Assembly: GCA_002391625.1 (NCBI GenBank) | Contig: DGFJ01000003.1 | Coordinates: forward strand, 1 to 18,550 | Direction of reading: 5' to 3' | DNA: 18,550 nt | DNA from: Ruminococcaceae bacterium UBA3903 | GTDB lineage: Bacteria; Bacillota; Clostridia; Oscillospirales; Acutalibacteraceae | In this document: piece by piece, positions 1-7,411 of the stretch | How the letters are laid out: each line of letters opens with the position of its first letter | Position numbering within the stretch: position 1 is the stretch's first letter | Notes under the pieces: model-generated | Told to the model about the DNA's origin: nothing | Seen by the model: only the letters and a program-made list of their open reading frames with translations | Databases searched by the model: none | Program-made: the position numbers and the translations under genes

Positions 1-21
1 CCCAACTATTGACATAGAGCC
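1..21 (+). repeat. ISL3-like insertion-sequence end, cut by the window edge
   Basis: The first bases read CCC followed by AACTATTGACATAGAGCC. The same end, with one substitution, recurs at 10269-10289 directly after an ISL3-type transposase remnant on the plus strand. By that comparison this is the outer right end of an element lying to the left of the window. No transposase sequence is visible here. The family assignment is inferred from the 10269 copy. Confidence 0.55.
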
Positions 22-30
22 TTTTTTAAT

Positions 31-59
31 TGGTTTACCAAAACTATTGGCATAGAGCC
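31..59 (+). repeat. Second, diverged ISL3-like end in direct orientation
   Basis: This copy ends in AAACTATTGGCATAGAGCC and begins with GGTTTACC, matching the GGGTTACCCC that precedes the copy at 10269. It is in the same orientation as the end at 1-21 and lies 38 bp to its right. It abuts the A-run of the ispH-rpsA terminator. It looks like a solo relic of an older insertion at the same spot. Confidence 0.5.
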
Positions 60-96
60 AAAAAAACGCATTGTACTATTAATGTACAATGCGTTT
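60..96 (-). terminator. Rho-independent terminator of the rpiR-to-ispH-rpsA operon
   Basis: A perfect 13-bp stem, AAACGCATTGTAC at 64-76 with its complement at 84-96, encloses a 7-nt loop. Read on the minus strand it is followed by seven T residues (60-66). It starts 18 bases beyond the ispH-rpsA stop, as expected for the operon's end. Confidence 0.9.
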
Positions 97-113
97 AATT
101 TATAATTTAGTAA

Positions 114-2111
114 TTATTCTGCATCCGTTGCTTTAGCAGAGTCTTCAAAATCAGAAGCTTCATCTGCCTCTTTATCATTTAAAAGCTCTCTGATAGACAA
201 GCTTACACGCTTTTTATCGAAGTCAATAGCTGTGATTTTAGCTTGTACCATCTGACCTACTGACAGCTCGTCCTGAGGTTTTTCAATTCTACGGTCAGCA
301 ATCTGAGAAATATGGATTAGGCCGTCAATACCAGGGATAATTCTTGCAAATGCACCAAATGAAGTCATACCTACGATTTGTGCATCAACGACAGTACCAA
401 CAGGATAATCATTTTTCATAACTTCCCATGGATTTTCATCCTGTTTTTTATAGCCTAGAGAAATATTACCCTTCTCATTGTCTATATCCTTAACGTAAAC
501 TTCTACAGTATCACCAACGTTAACAACCTCTGAAGGATGTTTAATACGATTCCATGATAACTCAGAAATGTGAATCATTCCATCTACACCACCGATGTCA
601 ACGAAAGCGCCATAGCTTGTTAATGACTTAACAACACCTGTATATACCTTGCCAATTTCGCAGGTTTTCCAGAATTCTTCCTTAATTTTATCTCTTTGCT
701 CCTTTAGTACGGAACGAATAGAGCCAACGGCACGTCTTCTGCCCTTGTTAATGTCAATAATTCTAAAGTTAACTTCTTTCTTTAGTAAATCTTCTAAAGC
801 ATCGCCTCTAGAAGCTGTAGCTTGAGAAGCAGGAATAAATACTCTAACACCGTTAGATACTACTATAACGCCGCCCTTGATGACCTCTGTAACAACACCT
901 GTTAAAACAGCATTCTCTTCTTCAGCCTTAACAATCTCGTCCCAGCCTTTTAAAGCATCTACACGTTTTTTAGAAAGTGTAATCATACCTTCCTGATCGT
1001 TAGTACGCATAATGAGCAAATCAAGAGTATCGCCAACCTTAACAAGGTCTTCTGTTGTAGCGTTAGGATCATTAGTAAGCTCACTTAGCTTTACAACACC
1101 AGCTTGCTTTCTGCCAACATCTACAAAAATCTCGTTAGGAGTAATTCTCTCTACGACGCCCATTACCCTCCCATCTGTATTAAAACTCTTGAGATTCTCT
1201 TCTAGCATCTCAGCAAAGTTACATTCGTTGTCAGTTGTTTCACTGGAATTGTTTAAAATATCAGTCATTTTATCCAGTACCTCCTTTATTATCCTTGCCG
1301 GAGCAGATGCACCGGCGGTTACGCCTATGTTACAAGCGTTTTTAATAACATTTTTAGGTAGATCACTGCTGTTCTCTATCAAAAATGTTTTATCGCAAAC
1401 ACGGTTACAGATGTCAAAGAGCTTGCAGGTATTAGAACTGCTTCTGTCCCCTATAACTACCATAAGATCAGATTTTTCTGCAAGAACCTTAGCTTCATCT
1501 TGTCTTTCCGACGTAGCACTACATATTGTATCAAAAATTACAGCATTTGTATATACCTTTTTTACTATTTCTAAACATTTTTTCCATTCTGATACGTCAA
1601 AAGTTGTTTGTGCGACAAAATATATGGGTTTTTTTGTTAATAATGGCAATTCTTGTGACAATTGTAATAATTCATCATGATTTTTAACAACATAAAACTC
1701 GCCGCTGCAATGTCCCTGAATACCCATGACTTCAGGATGATTTTTATCCCCCACAATCAATACAATATGATTGTTTTCACTTGCCTTTGCTACAGTTTTA
1801 TGTATTTTCGCAACAAAAGGACAGGTTGCATCTGTACATTGCAGGTTTAGAGATTTTATTTCCTCGTATGTGCTGTATGGTACACCGTGTGAGCGTATTA
1901 CCACGGTAGAGTTTGTTGTTACCTCCCATGGAGAGCTGACAATAGACACGCCTTTTGCCTTTAGCTCGTTTACCATTTCTGTGTTGTGTATAATTGGACC
2001 TAAAGTACAAACGTGCTTCTTTTCATCTATCAGTTTATAGACCATATTTACTGCTCGGTTTACACCAAAGCAAAAACCAGCTGATTTTGCAAGTGTTATT
2101 TTTGCCACCAT
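114..2111 (-). CDS. ispH: IspH-RpsA fusion: HMBPP reductase plus four S1 RNA-binding repeats
   Basis: Residues 1 to about 284 are 4-hydroxy-3-methylbut-2-enyl diphosphate reductase, the last step of the MEP isoprenoid pathway, which makes IPP and DMAPP. The three [4Fe-4S] cysteines are visible at 14 (GFCFGV), 97 (ATCPF) and 197 (TICSAT). Substrate-site residues His42, His75, His125, Glu127 and Thr169 are also present. Residues from about 313 to 645 hold four S1 OB-fold repeats of the ribosomal protein S1 type, beginning near DGRVMGVV, AVLTGVV, GKVYTGVV and GTVVDAQI, followed by a short acidic tail. Fused IspH-S1 proteins of this size are known from Clostridia. GAGG lies 6 nt before the ATG, and the upstream plsC ends 8 nt away, so the gene is the last of the operon. 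The S1 part probably serves in mRNA binding at the ribosome. Confidence 0.97.
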   Translation of the reverse strand: MVAKITLAKSAGFCFGVNRAVNMVYKLIDEKKHVCTLGPIIHNTEMVNELKAKGVSIVSSPWEVTTNSTVVIRSHGVPYSTYEEIKSLNLQCTDATCPFVAKIHKTVAKASENNHIVLIVGDKNHPEVMGIQGHCSGEFYVVKNHDELLQLSQELPLLTKKPIYFVAQTTFDVSEWKKCLEIVKKVYTNAVIFDTICSATSERQDEAKVLAEKSDLMVVIGDRSSSNTCKLFDICNRVCDKTFLIENSSDLPKNVIKNACNIGVTAGASAPARIIKEVLDKMTDILNNSSETTDNECNFAEMLEENLKSFNTDGRVMGVVERITPNEIFVDVGRKQAGVVKLSELTNDPNATTEDLVKVGDTLDLLIMRTNDQEGMITLSKKRVDALKGWDEIVKAEEENAVLTGVVTEVIKGGVIVVSNGVRVFIPASQATASRGDALEDLLKKEVNFRIIDINKGRRRAVGSIRSVLKEQRDKIKEEFWKTCEIGKVYTGVVKSLTSYGAFVDIGGVDGMIHISELSWNRIKHPSEVVNVGDTVEVYVKDIDNEKGNISLGYKKQDENPWEVMKNDYPVGTVVDAQIVGMTSFGAFARIIPGIDGLIHISQIADRRIEKPQDELSVGQMVQAKITAIDFDKKRVSLSIRELLNDKEADEASDFEDSAKATDAE

Positions 2112-2119
2112 CTACTACC

Positions 2120-2785
2120 TCAATCAAATTTACTTTCTTCTCTTAGTTTGGCTACTTTTTCCATAATTATTTTGCTGGCGTTTCTAAATTCTCTAGGTGT
2201 ACCTTCAATTACACCTAATTCCTGTGCAGTTATTGGCTCGCCAAAAGAAATTTGTGTTTTTCTAAACCATCTTACCAAGCCCTTTTGTGGTGTTATACAC
2301 GCAGGAACAATGGGAGAATTTGATTGATACGCTATCATAACAGCGCCAGATTTTGGACGTAAAAGTTCCCCGGTGCGTGAACGCTTACCCTCAAAAAATA
2401 TGCCCATAACACCGCCATCTTTTAATATCTGCTCTCCCACGTTTATGGCTGTCATATCCCCCTCACCCCTATGTACAGGAAACGCACCTAGCCTTGAAAT
2501 AAGTGAACCAAAAAATGGATGGTCAAATAAATCAGCCTTTGCCATATAACGAATACGTCTTTTTTGTCCTAGTCCTAAAAATACAGGATCAAGATAAGAA
2601 ATATGGTTTGAACAAATAATATAATTTCCTTTTTCTGGTAAATTATATCTATTTGTGTAATGAGTCCTAAAAAATAATTTCATAAACGGTGCACACACTG
2701 CTCTGCCAAAGGCGTACAAACTGGTGCTTTGTCTGGCAATAGACATAGCGTGTTTTTCAGCGTCACTACTAATGTTTTTTTTCAT
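2120..2785 (-). CDS. plsC: 1-acyl-sn-glycerol-3-phosphate acyltransferase (PlsC family)
   Basis: This enzyme moves an acyl chain onto lysophosphatidic acid to give phosphatidic acid at the inner face of the membrane. The catalytic H-x4-D motif is NHISYLD (His61, Asp66). The glycerophosphate-binding motif is FFEGKRSR near 130-137, a variant of the usual FPEGTRS. The 221-residue length is normal for the compact bacterial members. cmk ends 5 nt upstream. No strong ribosome binding site precedes the ATG at 2785, so translation may be coupled to cmk. A later ATG at codon 14 (2746) also lacks a good site, leaving the exact start uncertain. The specific acyl substrate cannot be told from sequence. 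Confidence 0.93.
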   Translation of the reverse strand: MKKNISSDAEKHAMSIARQSTSLYAFGRAVCAPFMKLFFRTHYTNRYNLPEKGNYIICSNHISYLDPVFLGLGQKRRIRYMAKADLFDHPFFGSLISRLGAFPVHRGEGDMTAINVGEQILKDGGVMGIFFEGKRSRTGELLRPKSGAVMIAYQSNSPIVPACITPQKGLVRWFRKTQISFGEPITAQELGVIEGTPREFRNASKIIMEKVAKLREESKFD

Positions 2786-2790
2786 AATAG

Positions 2791-3456
2791 TTATACCAAT
2801 CTTTCTTTGATAATAGATATTAACCTACCAACGGATGTTTCCAGAGCTTCGTCCGATGTATCAACCAAAATGCTGTCAGGGGCTGGTTTTAGAGGAGCAA
2901 TGGCTCTATGGGAATCATTATAATCCCTTGTCTGTATATCTTCGAGTATGGAGCTATAGTTAACATCCATACCCTTTTCTTTTAGTTCATCATATCGTCT
3001 GGTTGCTCTACACTCTGGTGATGCTGTTAAAAATATTTTTATTTGTGCTTTTGGCAGCACAACAGTACCAATATCTCTGCCATCCATGATTACATTGTTA
3101 GTTACAGCCATATTACGTTGTAAATCCAGTAGAAAGGCTCTAACAGCAGGTATAGCAGAAACCTTAGAAGCCATCATAGAAACCTCAGGAGTTCTAATAT
3201 CGTCAGAAACATCATTTCCATTTAATAAAACTCTCTGCTCATTGTTTATAAATCTTAATTCAAGCTTTGTGCTATTAAGCAACATCCTTACCTGACTATC
3301 ATTTTGTAAGTTTGTTCCAACATTCTTAGCATTTAAACCAATGGAGCGATACAATGCACCTGTATCCACATATATATATCCCAGTTCCCTTGCTGCTGTT
3401 TTGGCTATGGTGCTTTTTCCAGCCCCAGCAGGGCCATCTATTGCTATAGCTATCAT
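2791..3456 (-). CDS. cmk: Cytidylate kinase
   Basis: The protein phosphorylates CMP and dCMP using ATP. The P-loop GPAGAGKS lies at residues 8-15, followed by the CMP-binding YVDTGALYR, the DGRDIGTVV signature and a C-terminal lid region rich in Arg (ECRATRRYDEL). I place the start at the ATG at 3456 because AAGGAG lies 7 nt before it and the family begins directly with the hydrophobic strand leading into the P-loop. The reading frame stays open 12 codons further upstream, but that stretch is not conserved-looking. Length is 221 residues, as usual. It sits between the HI0933-type flavoprotein and plsC in the operon, an order common in Clostridia. Confidence 0.96.
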   Translation of the reverse strand: MIAIAIDGPAGAGKSTIAKTAARELGYIYVDTGALYRSIGLNAKNVGTNLQNDSQVRMLLNSTKLELRFINNEQRVLLNGNDVSDDIRTPEVSMMASKVSAIPAVRAFLLDLQRNMAVTNNVIMDGRDIGTVVLPKAQIKIFLTASPECRATRRYDELKEKGMDVNYSSILEDIQTRDYNDSHRAIAPLKPAPDSILVDTSDEALETSVGRLISIIKERLV

Positions 3457-3475
3457 ATATAATCTCCTTGTACAG

Positions 3476-4714
3476 TTAATATTTTGAGGCACTGATACCC
3501 GCTAAATACCCAGTGGAATATGCAATTTGCAGGTTAAAGCCACCTGTATAAGCATCTACATCTATTACCTCTCCTGCAAAATACAGGTTACCTACTAGTT
3601 TAGATTCCATCGTTTTGGGGTTAATCTCTTTAACAGCTACGCCCCCTGATGTAACAATAGCTTCATCAATAGGTCTAAAGCCACGGACATTAACAGGTAA
3701 TTTCTTTAAGACAGAAACCAACCTGCTACGCTGTTCTTTTGTTATAGAGTTGCATTTTGTATCAAATGGTATACCTGACAGCTTTATTATAACTGGTATC
3801 ATAGTGGCTGGTAATAGCTTATTAAGAGAATTGGCCAAATCTTTGTTTTTAAACAAATCAAAATCACGTAAAATACGTTTATCCAGCTGTTCTGTTGACA
3901 GTGCTGGCTTTAAGTCTATATTTATAGTGTAGGTAGCATTATCCATATTTCTCATATGTGACGACGCACTAAGAATAATAGGTCCGCTGACACCATAATG
4001 TGTAAACAGCATTTCCCCAAAATCGGTAAATATCTCCTTGTTTGTATTGTCATCTATAACGGAAATGCTAACGTTTTTTAGGGATAGTCCCTGCATTTCT
4101 AAGCAATAGCCATTGGCAGAAATCAGCGACACCAGCGACGGCTTAACAGGCACTATAGTATGTCCTACCTGTTCAGCCAATTTGTAGCCCTGCCCTTTTG
4201 ACCCAGTTAAGGGATAAGACTTACCTCCTGTTGCTATTATAATCTTATCAGCTAGTATTTGTCTGCCTGATAAAGTCTGTACACCTATAACAGTATTATC
4301 CACAACTATTAACTGTGTTATTTCTTCGTTAATTAGCTTGCATTTGGTTTCCTTAATAAAGTTATGCAATGTATCAACAACATCAACTGCTTTGTCAGAA
4401 CAAGGAAAAACCCTGCTACCACGTTCCGTCTTTACGTTAAGTCCGTGGCTTTCAAAAAAGTCAATCGTATCCTGCGGTGTAAAGCTGTTTATAGCACTGT
4501 ATAGAAATCTGCCATTGGTTGGCACATTACCAATAAAATCCTGGGGTGTGCAATTATTAGTAATATTGCAGCGACCCTTACCTGTTATCATTAATTTTCT
4601 GCCAACACGCTTATTAATATCGGCGATGGTTACATCACAACCACATAAGGCGGCGTTTCCTGCTGCTATCATGCCTGCCGGACCTGCTCCTATAACTAAT
4701 ATTTTTAAAGCCAT
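3476..4714 (-). CDS. HI0933/BaiN-family NAD(P)/FAD-dependent oxidoreductase
   Basis: This is a flavoprotein of 412 residues. The N-terminal dinucleotide fold shows GAGPAG at 9-14, followed by the family hallmark GKGRCNITN near 45-53. The C-terminal FAD-contact segment reads FAGEVIDVDAYTGGFNLQ. Relatives include Haemophilus HI0933, Bacillus YtfP and clostridial BaiN, which has been linked to bile-acid ring reduction. The substrate of most members is unknown, and bile-acid activity should not be assumed here. The ATG shares its A with the stop of the upstream regulator (TAATG), pointing to translational coupling, and AGGAG lies 11 nt upstream. Its position before cmk is typical of Clostridia and argues for a general role. 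Confidence 0.9.
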   Translation of the reverse strand: MALKILVIGAGPAGMIAAGNAALCGCDVTIADINKRVGRKLMITGKGRCNITNNCTPQDFIGNVPTNGRFLYSAINSFTPQDTIDFFESHGLNVKTERGSRVFPCSDKAVDVVDTLHNFIKETKCKLINEEITQLIVVDNTVIGVQTLSGRQILADKIIIATGGKSYPLTGSKGQGYKLAEQVGHTIVPVKPSLVSLISANGYCLEMQGLSLKNVSISVIDDNTNKEIFTDFGEMLFTHYGVSGPIILSASSHMRNMDNATYTINIDLKPALSTEQLDKRILRDFDLFKNKDLANSLNKLLPATMIPVIIKLSGIPFDTKCNSITKEQRSRLVSVLKKLPVNVRGFRPIDEAIVTSGGVAVKEINPKTMESKLVGNLYFAGEVIDVDAYTGGFNLQIAYSTGYLAGISASKY

Positions 4715-5592
4715 TATTTTTGTATCTCCTCATCTTCGTTGCTATTTCCGTAGACATCGTATTCGTCCCACACACGTTCCAAATCCATAAAGGTTCTTAT
4801 AACATCATCTTTTTTAGCCAATACAGTGGCAACTATCAGCGCGTTTATTAAGCTTAAGGGTGCAACCAGAGAATCTACTATGCTTGCCATATCGCTACGG
4901 GCAAGCAATACATAGTCAGCCGGTGCAACCAAAGGTGAAATCATACTGTCTGTTAACGCTATTACACTGGCACCCCTATCAGATGCGAAATTCATAGCCT
5001 CTACTGCTGTTGTAGAGTATCTTGGAAAGCTAATACCAATTATAGTATCCTTCTCACCAATTCTAAAAAGTTCCTCATAAATCTGTGCTTTGCTAGTAGT
5101 AGAAATCACACGAACATTTCCAAAAATAAGTTCAAAATAATATGCTAAGAAATTGGCAAGCGCAGATGAACTTCTTACTGCGAAAATATAAATATTTTTT
5201 GCATTTACAACTGCGTCAACCGCCTGTCTAAAATCCCCACGAGAGGTTTCCTCTATTGTTCGCTTAATCTTGTCTATATCTTGATTTAACACACTTTCCA
5301 ACACGGTTTCTGTGCCTATTCTGTTGGTAGTAACTTCAATACGCTGTACTGAGGTTAGCTTATCCCTTATCATTTCCTGCATTGCATTTTGCAGCTTAGG
5401 ATAGCCATCATATCCTATCTCCGTAGCGAAACGAACAACTGTTGATTCACTAACACCCACAGTTTCACCTAGCTTAGCTGCTGTCATAAAAGCTGCTTTA
5501 TCATACTGCTCCTCTATGAATTTAGCTATGAGCTTTTGACCCTTTGAAAGCTTCGGCATTAATACCCCAATTTTTGTTAACAAGGATTGCAT
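4714..5592 (-). CDS. MurR/RpiR-family transcriptional regulator (HTH plus SIS domain)
   Basis: An N-terminal winged HTH of RpiR type covers residues 1 to about 77, including KLGETVGVSESTVVRFATEI. A sugar-isomerase (SIS) domain follows at roughly 120-250, with GISFPRYSTTAVEAM as its phosphosugar-binding loop. Such proteins usually sense a phosphorylated sugar and bind operators near their own or neighbouring genes. I choose the ATG at 5592 (292 residues) because AAAGGAG lies 11 nt upstream and the family motif LLTKIxxLMPKLSKGQKLIA then falls at the N-terminus. An ATG at 5637 would add 15 residues but has only a weak site. It overlaps the flavoprotein gene by 1 nt and heads the operon. The effector and target cannot be read from sequence. 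Confidence 0.9.
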   Translation of the reverse strand: MQSLLTKIGVLMPKLSKGQKLIAKFIEEQYDKAAFMTAAKLGETVGVSESTVVRFATEIGYDGYPKLQNAMQEMIRDKLTSVQRIEVTTNRIGTETVLESVLNQDIDKIKRTIEETSRGDFRQAVDAVVNAKNIYIFAVRSSSALANFLAYYFELIFGNVRVISTTSKAQIYEELFRIGEKDTIIGISFPRYSTTAVEAMNFASDRGASVIALTDSMISPLVAPADYVLLARSDMASIVDSLVAPLSLINALIVATVLAKKDDVIRTFMDLERVWDEYDVYGNSNEDEEIQK

Positions 5593-5663
5593 TTCAAATT
5601 TTTCTCCTTTAATATACCTACCTAATAGTAATTTCATACTTTAAAAATCTACCTTTCATTTTA

Positions 5664-5692
5664 ATACTATTTCTTGCAAAAATCAAGGTCAA
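5664..5692 (-). promoter_or_regulatory. Candidate sigma-A promoter of the rpiR operon
   Basis: On the minus strand TTGACC (5692-5687) and TAGTAT (5669-5664) are separated by 17 bp. This would start transcription near 5657, about 65 nt before the chosen ATG. One of the three TTGCAA sites (5674-5679) sits inside the spacer. Confidence 0.55.
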
Positions 5693-5761
5693 CACTCCTA
5701 AAATACAGTATATTTTGCAAGGAAACCAAGCCCAACTTTCACAATATTTAAAAATTTGCAA
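5674..5761. repeat. Three TTGCAA palindromes at exact 41-bp spacing between divergent promoters
   Basis: TTGCAA, a perfect 6-bp palindrome, occurs at 5674-5679, 5715-5720 and 5756-5761. The last two are part of a longer near-repeat, TTTGCAAGGAAACCA at 5714-5728 and TTTGCAAGAAAACCA at 5755-5769 (14 of 15 identical). The first copy lies in the spacer of the rpiR promoter and the third forms the -35 of the hisH promoter. Spacing of 41 bp is about four helical turns, so the sites face the same side of DNA. An operator role is inferred. Confidence 0.45.
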
Positions 5762-5784
5762 GAAAACCATTTTTATGGTAAAAT
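5756..5784 (+). promoter_or_regulatory. Candidate sigma-A promoter of hisHF
   Basis: TTGCAA (5756-5761) and TAAAAT (5779-5784) are separated by 17 bp. Transcription would start near 5791, giving a leader of about 25 nt that holds AAAGGAG just before the hisH ATG. The short leader leaves no room for a T-box or a peptide attenuator. Confidence 0.6.
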
Positions 5785-5816
5785 TATGGCGAATTTTCAA
5801 GTAAAGGAGAATTAAT

Positions 5817-6434
5817 ATGATTGCTATAATTGACTATGGTGCAGGCAATTTGCAAAGTGTTGTGAAAGCACTAAATTTTATTGGCTGTGACACTGTAATT
5901 ACAAATAAAAAAAGTGATATACTAAATGCCGATGGTGCTATACTCCCCGGAGTAGGTTCATTTGGCGATTCTATGAATTGCCTGAACAACAGCGGCGTTA
6001 AAGAGACTATATTTGATTTTATAGATACAGGTAAACCGCTACTTGGTATTTGTCTAGGTTTACAGCTTCTGTTTCCTAGTAGTGAGGAAAGTCCTGATAT
6101 AAAAGGTCTAAGCATTTTAGACGGAACGGTAACGAAAATACCAAATTGCAATGGTCAGCTTAAGATTCCCCATATGGGCTGGAATTCATTGGAAATAAAA
6201 AACAGCGGTGGATTGTTTAAGGGTATCAGCGGAAATCCATATGTATATTTTGTTCATTCATATTATTTACACGCAAATGATAGAAATATTGTTACAGCTC
6301 AAACAGAATATGGCACAAGCATAGACGCTTCTGTCCAATATAAAAATGTTATTGCAACACAGTTCCACCCAGAGAAGAGTGGCAATGTGGGACTGCAAAT
6401 GCTTAGAAATTTTGTGGATATGACAAAACAATAA
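5817..6434 (+). CDS. hisH: Imidazole glycerol phosphate synthase, glutaminase subunit HisH
   Basis: This class I glutamine amidotransferase releases ammonia from glutamine and channels it to HisF. The catalytic triad is visible as Cys79 in GICLGLQLLF, with His184 and Glu186 in QFHPEKSG. The N-terminal IIDYGAGNLQSV is the family signature, and 205 residues is full length. AAAGGAG precedes the ATG. hisF follows 15 nt downstream. No other histidine gene lies within the window, so the pair stands alone here. The sequence looks like the histidine-pathway type, although HisHF homologues also serve as amidotransferases in surface-sugar pathways. Confidence 0.96.
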   Translation: MIAIIDYGAGNLQSVVKALNFIGCDTVITNKKSDILNADGAILPGVGSFGDSMNCLNNSGVKETIFDFIDTGKPLLGICLGLQLLFPSSEESPDIKGLSILDGTVTKIPNCNGQLKIPHMGWNSLEIKNSGGLFKGISGNPYVYFVHSYYLHANDRNIVTAQTEYGTSIDASVQYKNVIATQFHPEKSGNVGLQMLRNFVDMTKQ

Positions 6435-6449
6435 AGGATGTGAAACACA

Positions 6450-7208
6450 ATGTACGCTAAACGCATTATTCCCTGTTTAGACGTTAAAAATGGCAGGGTA
6501 GTAAAAGGAACAAGCTTTGTTAACCTGCGTGATGCTGGAGATCCAGTAGAGGCAGCCATTGCATATGATAAGCAAGGTGCTGATGAGCTTGTATTGCTGG
6601 ATATAACAGCATCATCAGATGCCAGAAATATAATGATAGACATCGTTAGCGAGGTTGCTAACAGTATTTTTATACCTTTTACAGTGGGTGGTGGAATACG
6701 AACTGTTGATGATTTTAACCAATTGTTACGGGCGGGTGCAGACAAAATTTCTGTTAATTCGGCTGCAATACTGCGACCAGATATTATAAACGAAGCTGCA
6801 TACAAATTCGGCAGTCAATGTGTAGTAACGGCAATAGACGCAAAGCGTTCTAATAACGGCAGCTGGGAAGTGTACATTAATGGTGGCAGAAAGGCAATGG
6901 GTCTAGATGCTGTGCAATGGGCTATAGAGGCAGAAAAACGTGGTGCAGGGGAAATTTTGCTAACCAGTATGGATTGCGATGGTCAAAAAAAGGGGTATGA
7001 CCTAGAGCTAACAAAAGCAGTGTCTGAAAATGTTGGAATACCAGTAATTGCTTCTGGCGGTGCTGGTGCTTTAGAACATTTTAAGGATGCTTTTACAACA
7101 GGAAAAGCTGATGCGGTATTGGCTGCATCTCTGTTTCATTTTGGTGAAATTCCTATTCCAAAGCTAAAGGAGTATTTACATAACGAGGCTATATCAGTGA
7201 GAATATGA
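6450..7208 (+). CDS. hisF: Imidazole glycerol phosphate synthase, cyclase subunit HisF
   Basis: HisF is a TIM barrel that combines PRFAR with ammonia from HisH to give imidazole glycerol phosphate and AICAR. The catalytic aspartates are Asp11 in RIIPCLDVKNGR and Asp130 in VVTAIDAKR. The phosphate-binding loops VGGGIRT and IASGGAGALEHF are intact. The length of 252 residues matches the family. AAAGGATG lies upstream, in the short gap after hisH. The N-terminus follows the canonical histidine-pathway pattern (LDVKxGRVVKG, NLRDAGDPVE), which favours histidine synthesis over a sugar-amidotransferase role. Confidence 0.97.
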   Translation: MYAKRIIPCLDVKNGRVVKGTSFVNLRDAGDPVEAAIAYDKQGADELVLLDITASSDARNIMIDIVSEVANSIFIPFTVGGGIRTVDDFNQLLRAGADKISVNSAAILRPDIINEAAYKFGSQCVVTAIDAKRSNNGSWEVYINGGRKAMGLDAVQWAIEAEKRGAGEILLTSMDCDGQKKGYDLELTKAVSENVGIPVIASGGAGALEHFKDAFTTGKADAVLAASLFHFGEIPIPKLKEYLHNEAISVRI

Positions 7209-7217
7209 CTAAAGGAT

Positions 7218-7254
7218 AATTTGGAGCAGCATAATTATGCTGCTCCAAATTTTT
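7218..7254 (+). terminator. Perfect 34-bp palindrome acting as hisHF terminator
   Basis: Positions 7218-7251 are a gapless perfect palindrome, with arm AATTTGGAGCAGCATAA and its exact complement, centred at 7234/7235. On the plus strand it runs into a T-tract (7250-7254). It begins 10 bases after the hisF stop. On the minus strand no T-run follows, so it acts mainly in the plus direction. Confidence 0.85.
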
Positions 7255-7411
7255 ATTGTTCATAAAATTAATGTTAGCTGTTTAAAAGTATTACAAGAAG
7301 ATGCATATTAAACATTTCTTATTTAATATATTTTTCTAATAAAATTGTAAATGCTATATGGTATCGTTTATGTGTTATTATGATTAATATTATAATATTA
7401 AAAATTATATT
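7255..7411. other. AT-rich gap between convergent hisF and yeiH-like genes
   Basis: This stretch is strongly AT-rich. I find no reading frame, RNA gene, IS end or clear hairpin with a T-run in it. No separate terminator for the minus-strand transporter gene is evident. Confidence 0.5.

Noticed and set aside
1012..1680. Long plus-strand open frame of 222 codons opposite ispH-rpsA
   Set aside because: It is fully antisense to the well-supported IspH-S1 coding region, resembles no family, and its hydrophobic Ser/Leu-rich content is what the reverse of this gene gives.
4338..4790. Plus-strand open frame of 150 codons
   Set aside because: It is antisense to the flavoprotein and regulator genes, crosses their junction and has no ribosome binding site.
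6299..6805. Minus-strand open frame of 168 codons
   Set aside because: It is antisense to hisH and hisF, whose catalytic residues are intact.
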